DNA of 64,000 bases from Campylobacter bilis (lineage in GTDB: Bacteria; Campylobacterota; Campylobacteria; Campylobacterales; Campylobacteraceae), in the NCBI RefSeq assembly GCF_016806695.1, contig NZ_WUED01000004.1, positions 1 to 64,000 of the forward strand, read 5' to 3'. The position numbers were made by a program, and so were the translations under genes. This document shows positions 24,161-33,219 of this stretch, one piece after another. The stretch's first letter is position 1. Each line of letters starts with the position of its first letter. The notes beneath the pieces were generated by a model. The model searched no databases. It was not told where the DNA came from and saw nothing but the letters and a program-made list of their open reading frames with translations.

Positions 24161-26104
24161 ATGACAAAAGAGCAATACTTAGAAAAAGTGGCTTTGGCGA
24201 ATTTGTGGATGAGGGCGTATTATGAAAAAGATGAACCTTTAGCAAGCGATGAAGAATATGATGCTTTAATCAGAGAATTAAGGGCTTTTGAAAGGGAAAA
24301 TGAAAATGAGATTGCCAAAGACTCTCCCACGCAAAAAGTCGCGCCTACTATACAGAGTGAGTTTAAAAAACTCTCACATTTAAAGCCTATGTGGTCTATG
24401 GAGGATGTTTTTAATGAGGCTGAGTTAAGAGCATGGGTGAAACGTATTAAAAATGAAAAAAATTTTTTTATAGAACCTAAATTTGATGGGGCAAGTTTAA
24501 ATTTGCTTTATGAAGAGGGGAGATTAATTAGTGGAACTACAAGGGGTGATGGTCAAGTGGGTGAGGATATCACGCTTAATGTTTTTGAAATCAATAGCAT
24601 TCCTAAAAATATTTCCTATAAAGAAAGGATAGAAATTCGCGGTGAGGTGGTTATTTTAAAAGAAGATTTTGAAAAAATCAATCAAAAAAGAGCACGTTTA
24701 AACCAAAGTTTGTTTGCTAATCCTCGCAATGCTGCAAGTGGGAGTTTAAGACAGCTTGATACAAGCATTACAAGGGATAGGAATTTGAAATTTTATCCTT
24801 GGGGTATAGGGGAGAATAGTTTAAATTTTACTACCCATAGTCAAGCCATGGGTTTTATTAGAGAGCTTGGTTTTTTAAAGGATGATTTTATCAAGGTTTG
24901 CAAGGATGTGGATGAAGTTTTAAAAGCTTATGAAGAGCTTTTAGCTTTAAGAGAAAAAAAGCCCATGATGATGGATGGAATGGTGGTAAGAGTTGATGAT
25001 CTTGGGCTTTGTGATGAGCTTGGTTATACAGTAAAATTTCCAAAGTTTATGGTGGCTTTTAAATTCCCTGCACTTGAAAAAACCACGCGTTTAATAGGTG
25101 TGAATTTACAAGTAGGAAGAAGTGGAGTTGTCACGCCTGTGGCGATTTTAGAAGCGGTGAATTTAGATGGGGTTGTAATAAGATCAGCAAGCTTGCATAA
25201 TTTTGATGAAATTGCAAGATTGGATGTGAGGATTAATGATTTTGTAAGTGTGATAAGAAGTGGGGATGTGATACCTAAGATCACTAAGGTCTTTAAAGAT
25301 CGTCGTGATGGCTTGGAATTGAGCATTATGCGTCCTAAGCTTTGTCCTACTTGTCAAAGTGAGCTTTTAGATGAGGGCACTTTAATAAAATGCCAGAATA
25401 TAGACTGTAAAGATAGGCTTGTTAATTCTATGATCCATTTTGTTTCTAAAAAATGCTTAAATATAGACGGGCTTGGTGAAAATATAGTAGAGCTTTTGTA
25501 TCAAAATAAAAAAATCACCACGCTTGAAAGCGTTTTTCATTTAAAATCCAGTGATTTTGAGGGTTTAGAAGGCTTTAAAGAAAAAAAAATTAATAATCTT
25601 TTAAAGGCTATTGAGAATGCAAAAGAATGTGAGCTTTTTCGTTTTATCACGGCTTTGGGTATTGAGCATATTGGTGAAGTTGCTGCTAAGAAATTAAGCA
25701 TGAGCTTTGGCTTGCAATGGCACAAGCAAGATTTTCAAGCTTATATGAATTTAGAAGGTTTTGGAGAACAGATGGCTTTGAGTCTTTGTGAGTTTACGCG
25801 GGTTAATCGCATAAGGATTGATGAGTTTTATAAACTTTTAAATTTAAAAGTAGAAAAAACAAAGATACAAGATAATAGTGCGATTTTTGGGAAAAGCTTT
25901 GTGATTACGGGTACGCTTTCACAGCCTAGAGAAGAATTTAAAGCTTTGATAGAAAGCCTTGGAGGCAAGTTAAGTGCTTCAGTTTCTAAAAAAACAGATT
26001 ATGTGCTTTTTGGTCAAGAAGCAGGATCAAAGCTTAGCAAAGCTAGGGAGCTTGGTGTTGTATGTATAGATGAGAATGCTTTTAATGAACTTATTAAAAA
26101 ATAG
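24161..26104 (+). CDS. ligA: NAD-dependent DNA ligase
   Basis: Seals nicks using NAD+. At 647 residues it has all the domains in order: Ia NAD-binding (YEKDEPLASDEEYDALIREL), adenylation with the K-x-D-G motif in FIEPKFDGASLNLLY, OB fold, a four-cysteine zinc finger (CPTCQSELL, CQNIDC), helix-hairpin-helix repeats (LEGFKEKKINNLLKAIENAK) and a C-terminal BRCT domain (IFGKSFVITGTLSQPREEFK). Last clearly intact gene of the nudH-ligA operon. Confidence 0.96.
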   Translation: MTKEQYLEKVALANLWMRAYYEKDEPLASDEEYDALIRELRAFERENENEIAKDSPTQKVAPTIQSEFKKLSHLKPMWSMEDVFNEAELRAWVKRIKNEKNFFIEPKFDGASLNLLYEEGRLISGTTRGDGQVGEDITLNVFEINSIPKNISYKERIEIRGEVVILKEDFEKINQKRARLNQSLFANPRNAASGSLRQLDTSITRDRNLKFYPWGIGENSLNFTTHSQAMGFIRELGFLKDDFIKVCKDVDEVLKAYEELLALREKKPMMMDGMVVRVDDLGLCDELGYTVKFPKFMVAFKFPALEKTTRLIGVNLQVGRSGVVTPVAILEAVNLDGVVIRSASLHNFDEIARLDVRINDFVSVIRSGDVIPKITKVFKDRRDGLELSIMRPKLCPTCQSELLDEGTLIKCQNIDCKDRLVNSMIHFVSKKCLNIDGLGENIVELLYQNKKITTLESVFHLKSSDFEGLEGFKEKKINNLLKAIENAKECELFRFITALGIEHIGEVAAKKLSMSFGLQWHKQDFQAYMNLEGFGEQMALSLCEFTRVNRIRIDEFYKLLNLKVEKTKIQDNSAIFGKSFVITGTLSQPREEFKALIESLGGKLSASVSKKTDYVLFGQEAGSKLSKARELGVVCIDENAFNELIKK

Positions 26105-26175
26105 TGATTTTTGGTTTTATTGAGTTTTTTTGCTTTTTTGGGATTTTGTTTTTATGGTTTAGGAAGGTATTATAA
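26104..26175 (+). pseudogene. Short hydrophobic remnant after ligA (possible Cj0587 relic)
   Basis: Overlapping the ligA stop, a GTG at 26104 opens VIFGFIEFFCFFGILFLWFR and stops after 23 residues, one membrane helix long. As I recall, C. jejuni carries a longer integral membrane protein (Cj0587) at this position; if so, this is its truncated 5' end. As a stand-alone gene it has no visible ribosome site. Confidence 0.3.
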
Positions 26176-26180
26176 AAGTA

Positions 26181-26213
26181 TTCTAAGGGCTTTTTGAGAA
26201 AAATTCCTTAGAA
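26181..26213 (+). terminator. Hairpin after ligA
   Basis: TTCTAAGG (26181-26188) pairs with CCTTAGAA (26206-26213), and the inner GCTTTTT/AAAAATT adds further pairs with one mismatch. It lies between ligA and tlyA. No clear T run follows, so termination strength is uncertain. Confidence 0.4.
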
Positions 26214-26278
26214 TTTAGGTATTTAGCACTTTCTTAAGGAAAATAAGATGTAGAAAAAATAATCAATGAAAGTTGAAG

Positions 26279-27040
26279 ATGAGGTATGATTTTTTTGTTT
26301 CAAAACGTTTAAATATCAGTAGAAATAAGGCTTTAGAACTCATAGAAAATGAAGAAGTTTTACTCAATGATAGATATTTTAAAGCTTCTTTTAATATAAA
26401 AAATTTTTTAGCTAAGCTAACAAAAATACAAAATTTAAGCCATGATGCGATTATTTTTTCTAAAGAATTGAATTTAGAGCTTTTAAGTGAAATTTATGTT
26501 TCAAGAGCGGCTTTGAAATTAAAAACTTTCCTTAAAGATAATGAGATTAAGATTAAAGGTAAAAGATGTTTGGATATAGGTTGTAGTACGGGTGGTTTTG
26601 TGCAAATTTTGCTTGAAAATGAGGCTTTAAATGTCACTGCTTTGGATGTAGGAGCTAAGCAATTGCATGCAAGTTTAAGAAATAATGAAAAAATTATCTT
26701 ACTAGAAAATACGGATTTAAGGTCGTTTAAGAGCGAGCAAAAATTCGATCTTATTACTTGTGATGTGAGCTTTATTTCTCTTAAAAATTTGCTTTTTTAT
26801 ATTGATCAATTGGCTTTAAAAGAGCTTGTTTTGCTTTTTAAACCCCAATTTGAAGTGGGTAAAGATGCTAAAAGAGATAAAAGAGGAGTTTTAAAAGATG
26901 ATAAAGCCATCATAAAGGCTAGATCAGAGTTTGAAAAAGAATGCACTAAATTAGCTTGGATTTTAAAAAGTACGCAAGAATCTTGCATCAAAGGAAAAGA
27001 AGGTAATGTTGAATATTTTTACTACTATATCAAAAAATGA
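26279..27040 (+). CDS. tlyA: TlyA family rRNA 2'-O-methyltransferase
   Basis: Methylates rRNA ribose (C1920 of 23S; larger versions also 16S) and affects capreomycin sensitivity. It has an N-terminal S4 RNA-binding domain (RLNISRNKALELIENEEVLL) followed by a Rossmann methyltransferase with LDIGCSTGGFVQILLE for AdoMet, LITCDVSFISLKNLL, and KPQFEVGK. ATG 26279 is preferred over the upstream TTG at 26273 because the protein normally starts MRYDFF. The end overlaps ribF by 35 bases. Confidence 0.88.
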   Translation: MRYDFFVSKRLNISRNKALELIENEEVLLNDRYFKASFNIKNFLAKLTKIQNLSHDAIIFSKELNLELLSEIYVSRAALKLKTFLKDNEIKIKGKRCLDIGCSTGGFVQILLENEALNVTALDVGAKQLHASLRNNEKIILLENTDLRSFKSEQKFDLITCDVSFISLKNLLFYIDQLALKELVLLFKPQFEVGKDAKRDKRGVLKDDKAIIKARSEFEKECTKLAWILKSTQESCIKGKEGNVEYFYYYIKK

Positions 27041-27860
27041 TGTTACTTCCTTAGCATTGGGTTGTTTTGATGGTATGCATTTAGGACATTTAAAGCTTGT
27101 AGAGTCCTTAGATGAAAATGGAGCTTTGCTTGTGATTAATAAGCTTAAGGGCAAAATGCTTTGTTCTAATGAACAAAAAAAAGAGCTTGCAAAAAAACCT
27201 GTTATAGAAGTGGATTTTGAAAGTATTAAATCTTTAGAAGGTAAGGAATTTTTAGATTGTTTAAAAAAGCAATTTATACATTTGAAATTTATAGTTGTGG
27301 GCTATGACTTTTCTTTTGGAAGAAATAAGGCTTATAGGGCAACAGACATCAAATCATTAAGTTCTATAAAGACTCTTATTGTAGATAAGTTTAGCATTGA
27401 TGGGGTAGGGGTTCATGCGAGTTTGATTAAGGATTTTTTAGCTAAGGCTAATTTGCAAAAAGCAAGAGAGTTTTTAGGGAGAAATTATAGTATTAAAGCT
27501 AAAGTGGTTAAAGGGCAAGGGCTTGGGTCTAAAGCACTTTTTGCTACGGTGAATTTAGAATGTGAGGATTATTTTTTACCTTTTCATGGGGTTTATGCAA
27601 GTTTGCTTAAAGGCAAAAATAAAATTTATAAAAGTGTGAGTTTTTTAGGCATAAGATCAAGTGATGGGAATTTTGCTATAGAAAGCCATATTTTAGAAAA
27701 TTATGAAGATGGTTTTAATCAAGGGGATGTTTTAGAGCTTGAATTTGTTGATTTTATTAGGGAGAATCAGAAATTTCAAGATTTAAAAAAACTCAAACAA
27801 CAAATTGCTAAAGACATAAAACAAGCACAAAAATTGCTAAGGAAAAATGATGAAAGATGA
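27006..27860 (+). CDS. ribF: Bifunctional riboflavin kinase/FAD synthetase
   Basis: Makes FMN and FAD from riboflavin. The N-terminal nucleotidyltransferase has the H-x-G-H core in GCFDGMHLGHLKLVESL and VVGYDFSFGRNKAY; the C-terminal kinase domain reads GQGLGSKALFATVNLECEDY and HGVYASLL. At 284 residues it is a little short for the family, as in other Campylobacter. It overlaps tlyA at its start and cmoA at its end, so the three are translated as one unit. Confidence 0.92.
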   Translation: MLNIFTTISKNDVTSLALGCFDGMHLGHLKLVESLDENGALLVINKLKGKMLCSNEQKKELAKKPVIEVDFESIKSLEGKEFLDCLKKQFIHLKFIVVGYDFSFGRNKAYRATDIKSLSSIKTLIVDKFSIDGVGVHASLIKDFLAKANLQKAREFLGRNYSIKAKVVKGQGLGSKALFATVNLECEDYFLPFHGVYASLLKGKNKIYKSVSFLGIRSSDGNFAIESHILENYEDGFNQGDVLELEFVDFIRENQKFQDLKKLKQQIAKDIKQAQKLLRKNDER

Positions 27861-28557
27861 ACTCTTTAAAGAAAGTGCGAAAAAACAATTTGAATTTGAT
27901 AAAAGCGTGGCGAGTGTTTTTGATGATATGATCAATCGTTCTGTGCCCTTTTATAGAGAAAATTTAGAACTTTGTGCGAATTTACTTGCTAGAATTTTGC
28001 CTTTTGATGCGAGTATTTGTGATTTGGGCTGTTCGAGTGCAAATTTTTTGATTTTTTTAGCAAATTTAAGAAAAGATTTTAAACTCATAGGGGTGGATGA
28101 GTCTGTTTCTATGCTAGAGGTAGCAAGATCAAAAATACAAGCTTATGGGCTAAGTATGGAATTTTTTAATGCCAATGTATGTGAGTTTGATTTTTGTAAA
28201 AATGATGCTTTTATAGCGCATTATACTATGCAATTTATCCGTCCACCTAAAAGACAAGAACTTGTTAATAAAATTTATGAGAGCTTAAATACTCAAGGCA
28301 TTTTCATCATGAGTGAAAAGATCCTTTATGAGGATGCTTTTTTGTCAAAAAATATCATTGAACTTTATGCACATTATAAGGAAAAACAGGGTTATTCTAA
28401 ATTTGAAATCGCGGCTAAGAGGGAGGCTTTAGAAAATGTATTAATCCCTTATACCCACAAAGAAAATATCGCTATGCTAGAAATAGCAGGTTTTAAAAAG
28501 ATAGAAAGTATTTTTAAATGGGTTAATTTTGAAACTTTTTTAGCTTTTAAGGATTGA
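27847..28557 (+). CDS. cmoA: Carboxy-S-adenosyl-L-methionine synthase
   Basis: Makes carboxy-SAM for tRNA cmo5U modification. Motifs: VFDDMINRSVPFYRENLELC, the AdoMet loop ICDLGCSSANFLIFLA, VDESVSMLEVAR, and the CmoA-specific AHYTMQFIRPPKRQELVNKI. The length of 236 fits the family. ATG at 27847 overlaps ribF by 14 bases (a second ATG at 27850 is equally placed). Convergent with the lipoprotein genes, overlapping the next stop by 11 bases. Confidence 0.9.
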   Translation: MMKDELFKESAKKQFEFDKSVASVFDDMINRSVPFYRENLELCANLLARILPFDASICDLGCSSANFLIFLANLRKDFKLIGVDESVSMLEVARSKIQAYGLSMEFFNANVCEFDFCKNDAFIAHYTMQFIRPPKRQELVNKIYESLNTQGIFIMSEKILYEDAFLSKNIIELYAHYKEKQGYSKFEIAAKREALENVLIPYTHKENIAMLEIAGFKKIESIFKWVNFETFLAFKD

Positions 28558-28762
28558 TTTTGCTTTCATCTTCAAAATCCTCTTTTGGAAAACCTATTTT
28601 ATAGGCATTAACACAATCTTGAGAAATGATAGCTTTTTCTTTGCATTCTAGACTTCTTTCTCTGGCTTCTTGGGGGTGGTTTTGGTAGTATTCTACGCTC
28701 TTAGTTTGTTCACAAGCGTTGAAAAATAGGCTTATGAAAATTAATAAAAGGGCTTTTTTCAT
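28547..28762 (-). CDS. EexN-family lipoprotein (second of tandem pair)
   Basis: A 71-residue lipoprotein with signal peptide and lipobox FFNAC (Cys 17). The mature part reads VEYYQNHPQEARERSLECKE and SQDCVNAYKIG. This spaced YY-x3-HP-x-EA-x6-CK ... DCxNA pattern is that of EexN entry-exclusion lipoproteins of conjugative systems. Its start overlaps the upstream paralog stop by four bases. No conjugation genes are nearby, so an entry-exclusion role is not supported by context. Confidence 0.75.
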   Translation of the reverse strand: MKKALLLIFISLFFNACEQTKSVEYYQNHPQEARERSLECKEKAIISQDCVNAYKIGFPKEDFEDESKINP

Positions 28763-29196
28763 GGTAGTTTCTCCTGTATGGTATGGGTGTTGTTGTTAAA
28801 ATTGTGATTGTTGTCTTTGATTTTAGAAGGATAAATTTCAGAAAATATTTCCACTATAGGGGGAGTTATGGCGTTTTCTTCATTTTCTAGACTTTGGTTG
28901 ATGTCTTTTTTAAAGCTTTGACTTTCTTTTTTAAGACTTTGATTTTGATTGCTTGAGGCTTTGTTGTTGAATTTGGTTTGGATATTAGGGCTATATTTGC
29001 TTTGTTCGTTTGTCGGTTTGATGCCTATTTTAAAAGCATTAATACAATCGTGATTGAGAGTGTTACTTTCTTTGCATTGTTTTGCTTTTTCTTTGGCTTC
29101 ATTGGGATGGCTTTTGTAGTAGTGCTCTGTTTTGTTATCACAGGCTGTTATAGTTAAAAGGGTTAAAATTGTATAAAAAACACCTAATTTTTGCAT
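28759..29196 (-). CDS. EexN-family lipoprotein with long polar tail (first of tandem pair)
   Basis: A 145-residue lipoprotein; lipobox TITAC at Cys 19. The first 55 mature residues repeat the neighbour motif (HYYKSHPNEAKEKAKQCKES, NHDCINAFKIG), so the two genes are a tandem duplication. A low-complexity Asn/Gln/Lys tail (NQNQSLKKESQSFKKDINQS) follows and has no recognised domain. Probably periplasm-facing, anchored in the outer or inner membrane. Confidence 0.72.
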   Translation of the reverse strand: MQKLGVFYTILTLLTITACDNKTEHYYKSHPNEAKEKAKQCKESNTLNHDCINAFKIGIKPTNEQSKYSPNIQTKFNNKASSNQNQSLKKESQSFKKDINQSLENEENAITPPIVEIFSEIYPSKIKDNNHNFNNNTHTIQEKLP

Positions 29197-29254
29197 TTAT
29201 TTATTCTCCTAGCTTTTTGATATCTTAGCAAATTAATAATAAATTAATAATAAA

Positions 29255-29887
29255 TTATTTTTCTTCGTTATAAGAAAAGATAGGTAAAGACCATTGGTAT
29301 TTAATAGCCAAAAGTCTGGCAATTACTCCTATAAAAAGGGTTGCAAGTGTGCAAATTAGCGTATTAAACTCAAGCCAAATTACAAGTGTATAATAAATTG
29401 CTCCTGCAATTATAGCAATTCCTGCATAAATTTCTTTTTGAAATACTAAAGGAATTCTAGCACATAAAATATCTCTTAAAATTCCTCCAAAAACTCCTGT
29501 AATAACAGCACCTGCTATAGCGATGATAAAGCCATGATTTTGATCTATGGCTATTTGAGCACCTAGTATGCTAAAAACTACAAGTCCTATGGCATCAAGG
29601 GTTAAAAACAATCTTTCAAGTTGGGTAACTATGCGTGGGATTTTTGTCGCTACAAGGGCACAAAAACAGATTAAAATAATATATTCAGGGTGTTTTACCC
29701 AAGTTAGAGGATAATGGCCTAAAAGCACATCTCGTATGCTTCCACCCCCTATAGCTGTTACTAGTGCGATAAAAATTACCCCAAAAAGATCCATTTTATG
29801 ACGTCCAGCGGCTAAAGCCCCTGTCATGCCTTCTGCAGAAATTCCTATGATATAAAGAATGGTTATAGTAAGAACATTTATTTCCAT
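29255..29887 (-). CDS. UPF0126/TRIC-type membrane protein
   Basis: A 210-residue polytopic membrane protein with two repeats of the family motif: GGGSIRDVLLGHYPL and GGILRDILCARIPL, each flanked by three hydrophobic helices, the arrangement of bacterial TRIC-like cation channels (UPF0126). Physiological substrate unknown. It ends about 60 bp before the lipoprotein pair and follows the nuclease gene by nine bases. Confidence 0.8.
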   Translation of the reverse strand: MEINVLTITILYIIGISAEGMTGALAAGRHKMDLFGVIFIALVTAIGGGSIRDVLLGHYPLTWVKHPEYIILICFCALVATKIPRIVTQLERLFLTLDAIGLVVFSILGAQIAIDQNHGFIIAIAGAVITGVFGGILRDILCARIPLVFQKEIYAGIAIIAGAIYYTLVIWLEFNTLICTLATLFIGVIARLLAIKYQWSLPIFSYNEEK

Positions 29888-29896
29888 ATTAGGTAC

Positions 29897-30550
29897 CTAG
29901 AACTTATCGCAATTGATTTTATAGTGTTTGATGTTTTCGTTATGAACTTCGTGATTGGGGGCTTGGTAACATTCTTTAAAATAAGGGGTTTTAATGATCT
30001 TAATATAAGCACTTGGGATGGCAATGCGTTTTTTGATATATTTGGGGTTTTTGCTATAAAGTACTAGATTTAAAACTTCAATACTTTTAAATTTTAAGGC
30101 TAGATTTCTTTCTCTTTGTTCGATTTTATTCCAAATTTTATTATTAATTTGTGCATTTTGTGGGGTGATATTACTCATTAAAAATACTGAGTTTTGTGCA
30201 GCTTTGCTAAAGCTAAAAGAACCATTGGGTGCGACATGCCCGCGTGTGTAAGGGGTATTTTTGTAATCATTGTATGTGCTGCGGTATTTTTTAGAGATAT
30301 TTGTGTCTTCTTCAAAACGGGGGTGTTTTTTGATTTGTTTTGTTTGTAGGTTTTTAGCCTCTAATTTGTAAGCTATAGCCTTAGTGCCTTTGAGTTTATA
30401 ATCATAACAATTTAAATAAAAAAATTTATTTAAAACTACAGAACAGTGTTTAAGATCAAAATAAGAAGAAAAATCACTACTAGGCTTATAAGCATCAAAG
30501 GCAAAAATTTTTAAAGACAAAAGAAAAAATAAAGCAAGAGTTTTTTTCAC
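29897..30550 (-). CDS. Secreted DNA/RNA non-specific endonuclease
   Basis: A 217-residue protein with signal peptide (MKKTLALFFLLSLKIFAFDA) and the beta-beta-alpha-metal core: Y-T-R-G-H-V-A-P-N, then FLMSNITPQNAQINNKIWNK. The canonical motif is DRGH; here the aspartate is threonine while the presumed catalytic histidine and metal-site asparagine remain. It is the intact chromosomal paralog of the broken element copy at 980-1632. Its start overlaps the nth stop by four bases. Confidence 0.82.
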   Translation of the reverse strand: MKKTLALFFLLSLKIFAFDAYKPSSDFSSYFDLKHCSVVLNKFFYLNCYDYKLKGTKAIAYKLEAKNLQTKQIKKHPRFEEDTNISKKYRSTYNDYKNTPYTRGHVAPNGSFSFSKAAQNSVFLMSNITPQNAQINNKIWNKIEQRERNLALKFKSIEVLNLVLYSKNPKYIKKRIAIPSAYIKIIKTPYFKECYQAPNHEVHNENIKHYKINCDKF

Positions 30551-31167
30551 AGTTTATCCTTGCTTTTACAAAGATGGTTTAAAAAACATTCTTTACATAA
30601 AGGCTTTTTAGCCTTACAGGTGTAGCGTCCAAAAAGCACCATGGCTTGATGAAGATAATTAAGCTTGTCTTTAAATATACGCGTTAAATCTTCTTCTGTG
30701 GCTTGTGGGGTTTTTGCCTTGCTAAGATCTAAGCGGTGTGCTACACGAAAAACATGAGTGTCTACTGCCATAAAATTAGCCCCACACCATTCTATTAAAA
30801 CTACATGCGCGGTTTTTTGTCCTACTCCAGCTAAAGATTTTAAATCCTCTTCATTTAAAGGGATAATGCCATTGAAGTTTTGGCAAACGGCTTTTGCCAT
30901 TTTTATAAGATTTTGAGCCTTGTTATTGTAAAAAGAACAGCTTTGAATATAGGTTTTTAGGCTAGATAAATTAGCATTTGCAAGAGTTTTAATATCAGGG
31001 TAGGCTTTGAAAAGTTCTGGAGTGATGAGATTGACTCTTTTGTCGGTGCACTGAGCAGAAAGCATCACGCAAACTAAAAGCTCATAGAGATTTGAAAATT
31101 TCAATTCTGTTGTAGCTTCGCCAAAATGTTTTAAAAAAAGTTCTTTAATCTGTAAATTTCTTTTCAT
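30547..31167 (-). CDS. nth: Endonuclease III
   Basis: Removes oxidised pyrimidines and cleaves abasic sites. The 206-residue protein shows the helix-hairpin-helix DDLKSLAGVGQKTAHVVLIE with the catalytic lysine, then VDTHVFRVAHRLDL with the catalytic aspartate, and a C-terminal 4Fe-4S loop C-x6-C-x2-C-x5-C (CKAKKPLCKECFLNHLC). First gene of the nth-nuclease-UPF0126 run. Confidence 0.94.
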   Translation of the reverse strand: MKRNLQIKELFLKHFGEATTELKFSNLYELLVCVMLSAQCTDKRVNLITPELFKAYPDIKTLANANLSSLKTYIQSCSFYNNKAQNLIKMAKAVCQNFNGIIPLNEEDLKSLAGVGQKTAHVVLIEWCGANFMAVDTHVFRVAHRLDLSKAKTPQATEEDLTRIFKDKLNYLHQAMVLFGRYTCKAKKPLCKECFLNHLCKSKDKL

Positions 31168-31248
31168 TTTTTAATTTTAGTTAATTAGCTTTAAACCAAG
31201 TTTAGATATAATCAATTTTATATATATTTTATTATTAAAGGAAGCCTT

Positions 31249-32070
31249 ATGAATAAATTTTCTTTAGTTGCAGCAGCTTTGATTGCCGGTGTAGCCTTAA
31301 ATGTAAATGCAGCTACAGTAGCCACTGTAAATGGCAAAAGTATTAGTGATACACAAGTGAGTGAGTTTTTTGCGCCTGTGCTTAGAGGTCAGGATTTTAA
31401 AACCTTGCCTGATAATCAAAAAAAAGCTCTCATCCAGCAATACATTATGCAAGATTTGATTGTCCAAGATGCAAAGAAACAAAATTTAGAAAAAGATCCT
31501 CTTTATAAAAAAGAACTTGATCGTGTCAAAGAAGCTATACTTGTTAATGTTTATCAAGAAAAGATTCTTAATACTATCAAAATTGATGCTGCTAAAGTAA
31601 AAGCATTTTATGAACAAAATAAAGATAAATATGTCAAACCTGCAAGAGTGCAAGCAAAACATATTTTAGTTAGCACAGAAAAAGAAGCTTCAGATATTAT
31701 TAATGAACTTAAAGGTTTAAAAGGTAAAGAGTTAGAGTCTAAATTCAGTCAACTTGCTGAAGAAAAATCCCTTGATCCAGGTTCTAAAAATCAAGGTGGA
31801 GAACTTGGTTGGTTTGATCAATCAACTATGGTGAAGCCTTTTACAGATGCGGCTTTTGCACTTAAAAATGGCACTATTACTACCACTCCGGTAAAAACGA
31901 ACTTTGGTTATCATGTGATATTAAAAGAAAATTCACAAGCTAAAAGTCAAATCAAATTTGATGAGGTAAAACAGGGTATTGAAAATGGCCTTAAATTTGA
32001 AGAATTTAAAAAAGTGATGAATAATAAAGGCCAAGAATTATTAAATAACGCTAAAGTGGAATATAAATAA
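31249..32070 (+). CDS. peb4: Periplasmic chaperone/peptidyl-prolyl isomerase PEB4
   Basis: A SurA-like outer-membrane-protein chaperone and major antigen (Cbf2). It has a signal peptide ending at VNA-A, an N-terminal chaperone region (VNGKSISDTQVSEFFAPVLR), and a parvulin domain RVQAKHILVSTEKEASDIIN ... GGELGWFDQSTMVKPFTDAA. Length 273. Shine-Dalgarno AAAGGAAGCC and an AT-rich promoter with TATAAT at about 31204-31210 precede it. The stop overlaps the fba start by one base. Confidence 0.93.
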   Translation: MNKFSLVAAALIAGVALNVNAATVATVNGKSISDTQVSEFFAPVLRGQDFKTLPDNQKKALIQQYIMQDLIVQDAKKQNLEKDPLYKKELDRVKEAILVNVYQEKILNTIKIDAAKVKAFYEQNKDKYVKPARVQAKHILVSTEKEASDIINELKGLKGKELESKFSQLAEEKSLDPGSKNQGGELGWFDQSTMVKPFTDAAFALKNGTITTTPVKTNFGYHVILKENSQAKSQIKFDEVKQGIENGLKFEEFKKVMNNKGQELLNNAKVEYK

Positions 32071-33134
32071 TGGGTGTTTTAGACCTTGTAAAAGCAGGAG
32101 TGCTTAGTGGCGATGAGTTAAATAAAGTCTATGCTTATGCCAAAGAAGAAGGTTTTGCTATTCCTGCTGTTAATGTTGTCGGTACAGATTCCATTAATGC
32201 GGTTTTAGAAGCTGCGAAAAAAGTTAATTCTCCTGTTATTATCCAGTTTTCTAATGGAGGGGCACAGTTTTATGCAGGAAAAAATTGTCCTAATGGGGAT
32301 GTTTTAGGTGCCATTAGCGGGGCTAGACATGTGCATTTGTTGGCTAAGGCTTATGGTGTGCCTGTGATTTTGCATACTGATCATGCTGCTAGAAAGCTTT
32401 TGCCTTGGATTGATGGACTTATTGAGGCTAATGCTGAGCATAAAAAGATTTATGGACGGGCTTTGTTTAGTTCTCATATGATAGATCTTAGTGAAGAGAG
32501 TTTAGAAGAAAATCTTAGCACCTGTGAACTTTATCTTAAAAAGCTTGATGCTTTGGCCATAGCACTTGAAATTGAGCTTGGTTGTACAGGGGGAGAAGAA
32601 GATGGGGTAGATAATACCAGTATTGATAATTCTAGACTTTATACCCAGCCACAGGATGTGGCACTTGCTTATGAAAGACTTGGGAAAATAAGCGATAAAT
32701 TTTCTATTGCAGCGAGCTTTGGAAATGTTCATGGGGTTTATAAACCAGGCAATGTAAGCTTGCAGCCTGAAATTTTAAAAAATTCCCAAGAATTTGTCAA
32801 AGAAAAATTTTCTTTACAAACTCATAATCCTGTCAATTTTGTCTTCCATGGTGGCAGTGGGAGTGAGTTAAAAGACATTAAAGAAGCATTGAGTTATGGT
32901 GTTATTAAGATGAATATTGATACAGATACTCAATGGGCTTTTTGGGATGGAGTGCGTGAATATGAGCTTAAAAATCGTGCTTATTTGCAAGGACAAATTG
33001 GAAATCCGCAAGGCGATGATAAACCAAATAAAAAATATTATGATCCGCGTGTTTGGTTAAGAAATGGCCAAGAAAGTATGATAAAACGTCTTCAAATCGC
33101 TTTTGAAGATTTAAATTGTATAAACAAAAACTAA
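32070..33134 (+). CDS. fba: Class II fructose-bisphosphate aldolase
   Basis: Zinc-dependent aldolase of 354 residues; zinc ligands lie in VILHTDHAARKLLPWIDGLI and FVFHGGSGSELKDIKEALSY. C. jejuni lacks phosphofructokinase, so the enzyme acts in gluconeogenesis. It shares a transcript with peb4 (one-base overlap) and ends in a clear stem-loop. Confidence 0.95.
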   Translation: MGVLDLVKAGVLSGDELNKVYAYAKEEGFAIPAVNVVGTDSINAVLEAAKKVNSPVIIQFSNGGAQFYAGKNCPNGDVLGAISGARHVHLLAKAYGVPVILHTDHAARKLLPWIDGLIEANAEHKKIYGRALFSSHMIDLSEESLEENLSTCELYLKKLDALAIALEIELGCTGGEEDGVDNTSIDNSRLYTQPQDVALAYERLGKISDKFSIAASFGNVHGVYKPGNVSLQPEILKNSQEFVKEKFSLQTHNPVNFVFHGGSGSELKDIKEALSYGVIKMNIDTDTQWAFWDGVREYELKNRAYLQGQIGNPQGDDKPNKKYYDPRVWLRNGQESMIKRLQIAFEDLNCINKN

Positions 33135-33154
33135 GTCTTTAGACTTTGTTTTTG
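33125..33154 (+). terminator. Rho-independent terminator after fba
   Basis: CAAAAACTAAGTCT (33125-33138) pairs with AGACTTTGTTTTTG (33141-33154), one mismatch, followed by TATTTATTTT. The stem overlaps the fba stop codon. Confidence 0.65.
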
Positions 33155-33219
33155 TATTTATTTTAAAATTTTTACATTTGAGTAATAATCTTAAAATAAA
33201 ATTAATTGGGGTGAGGGAT

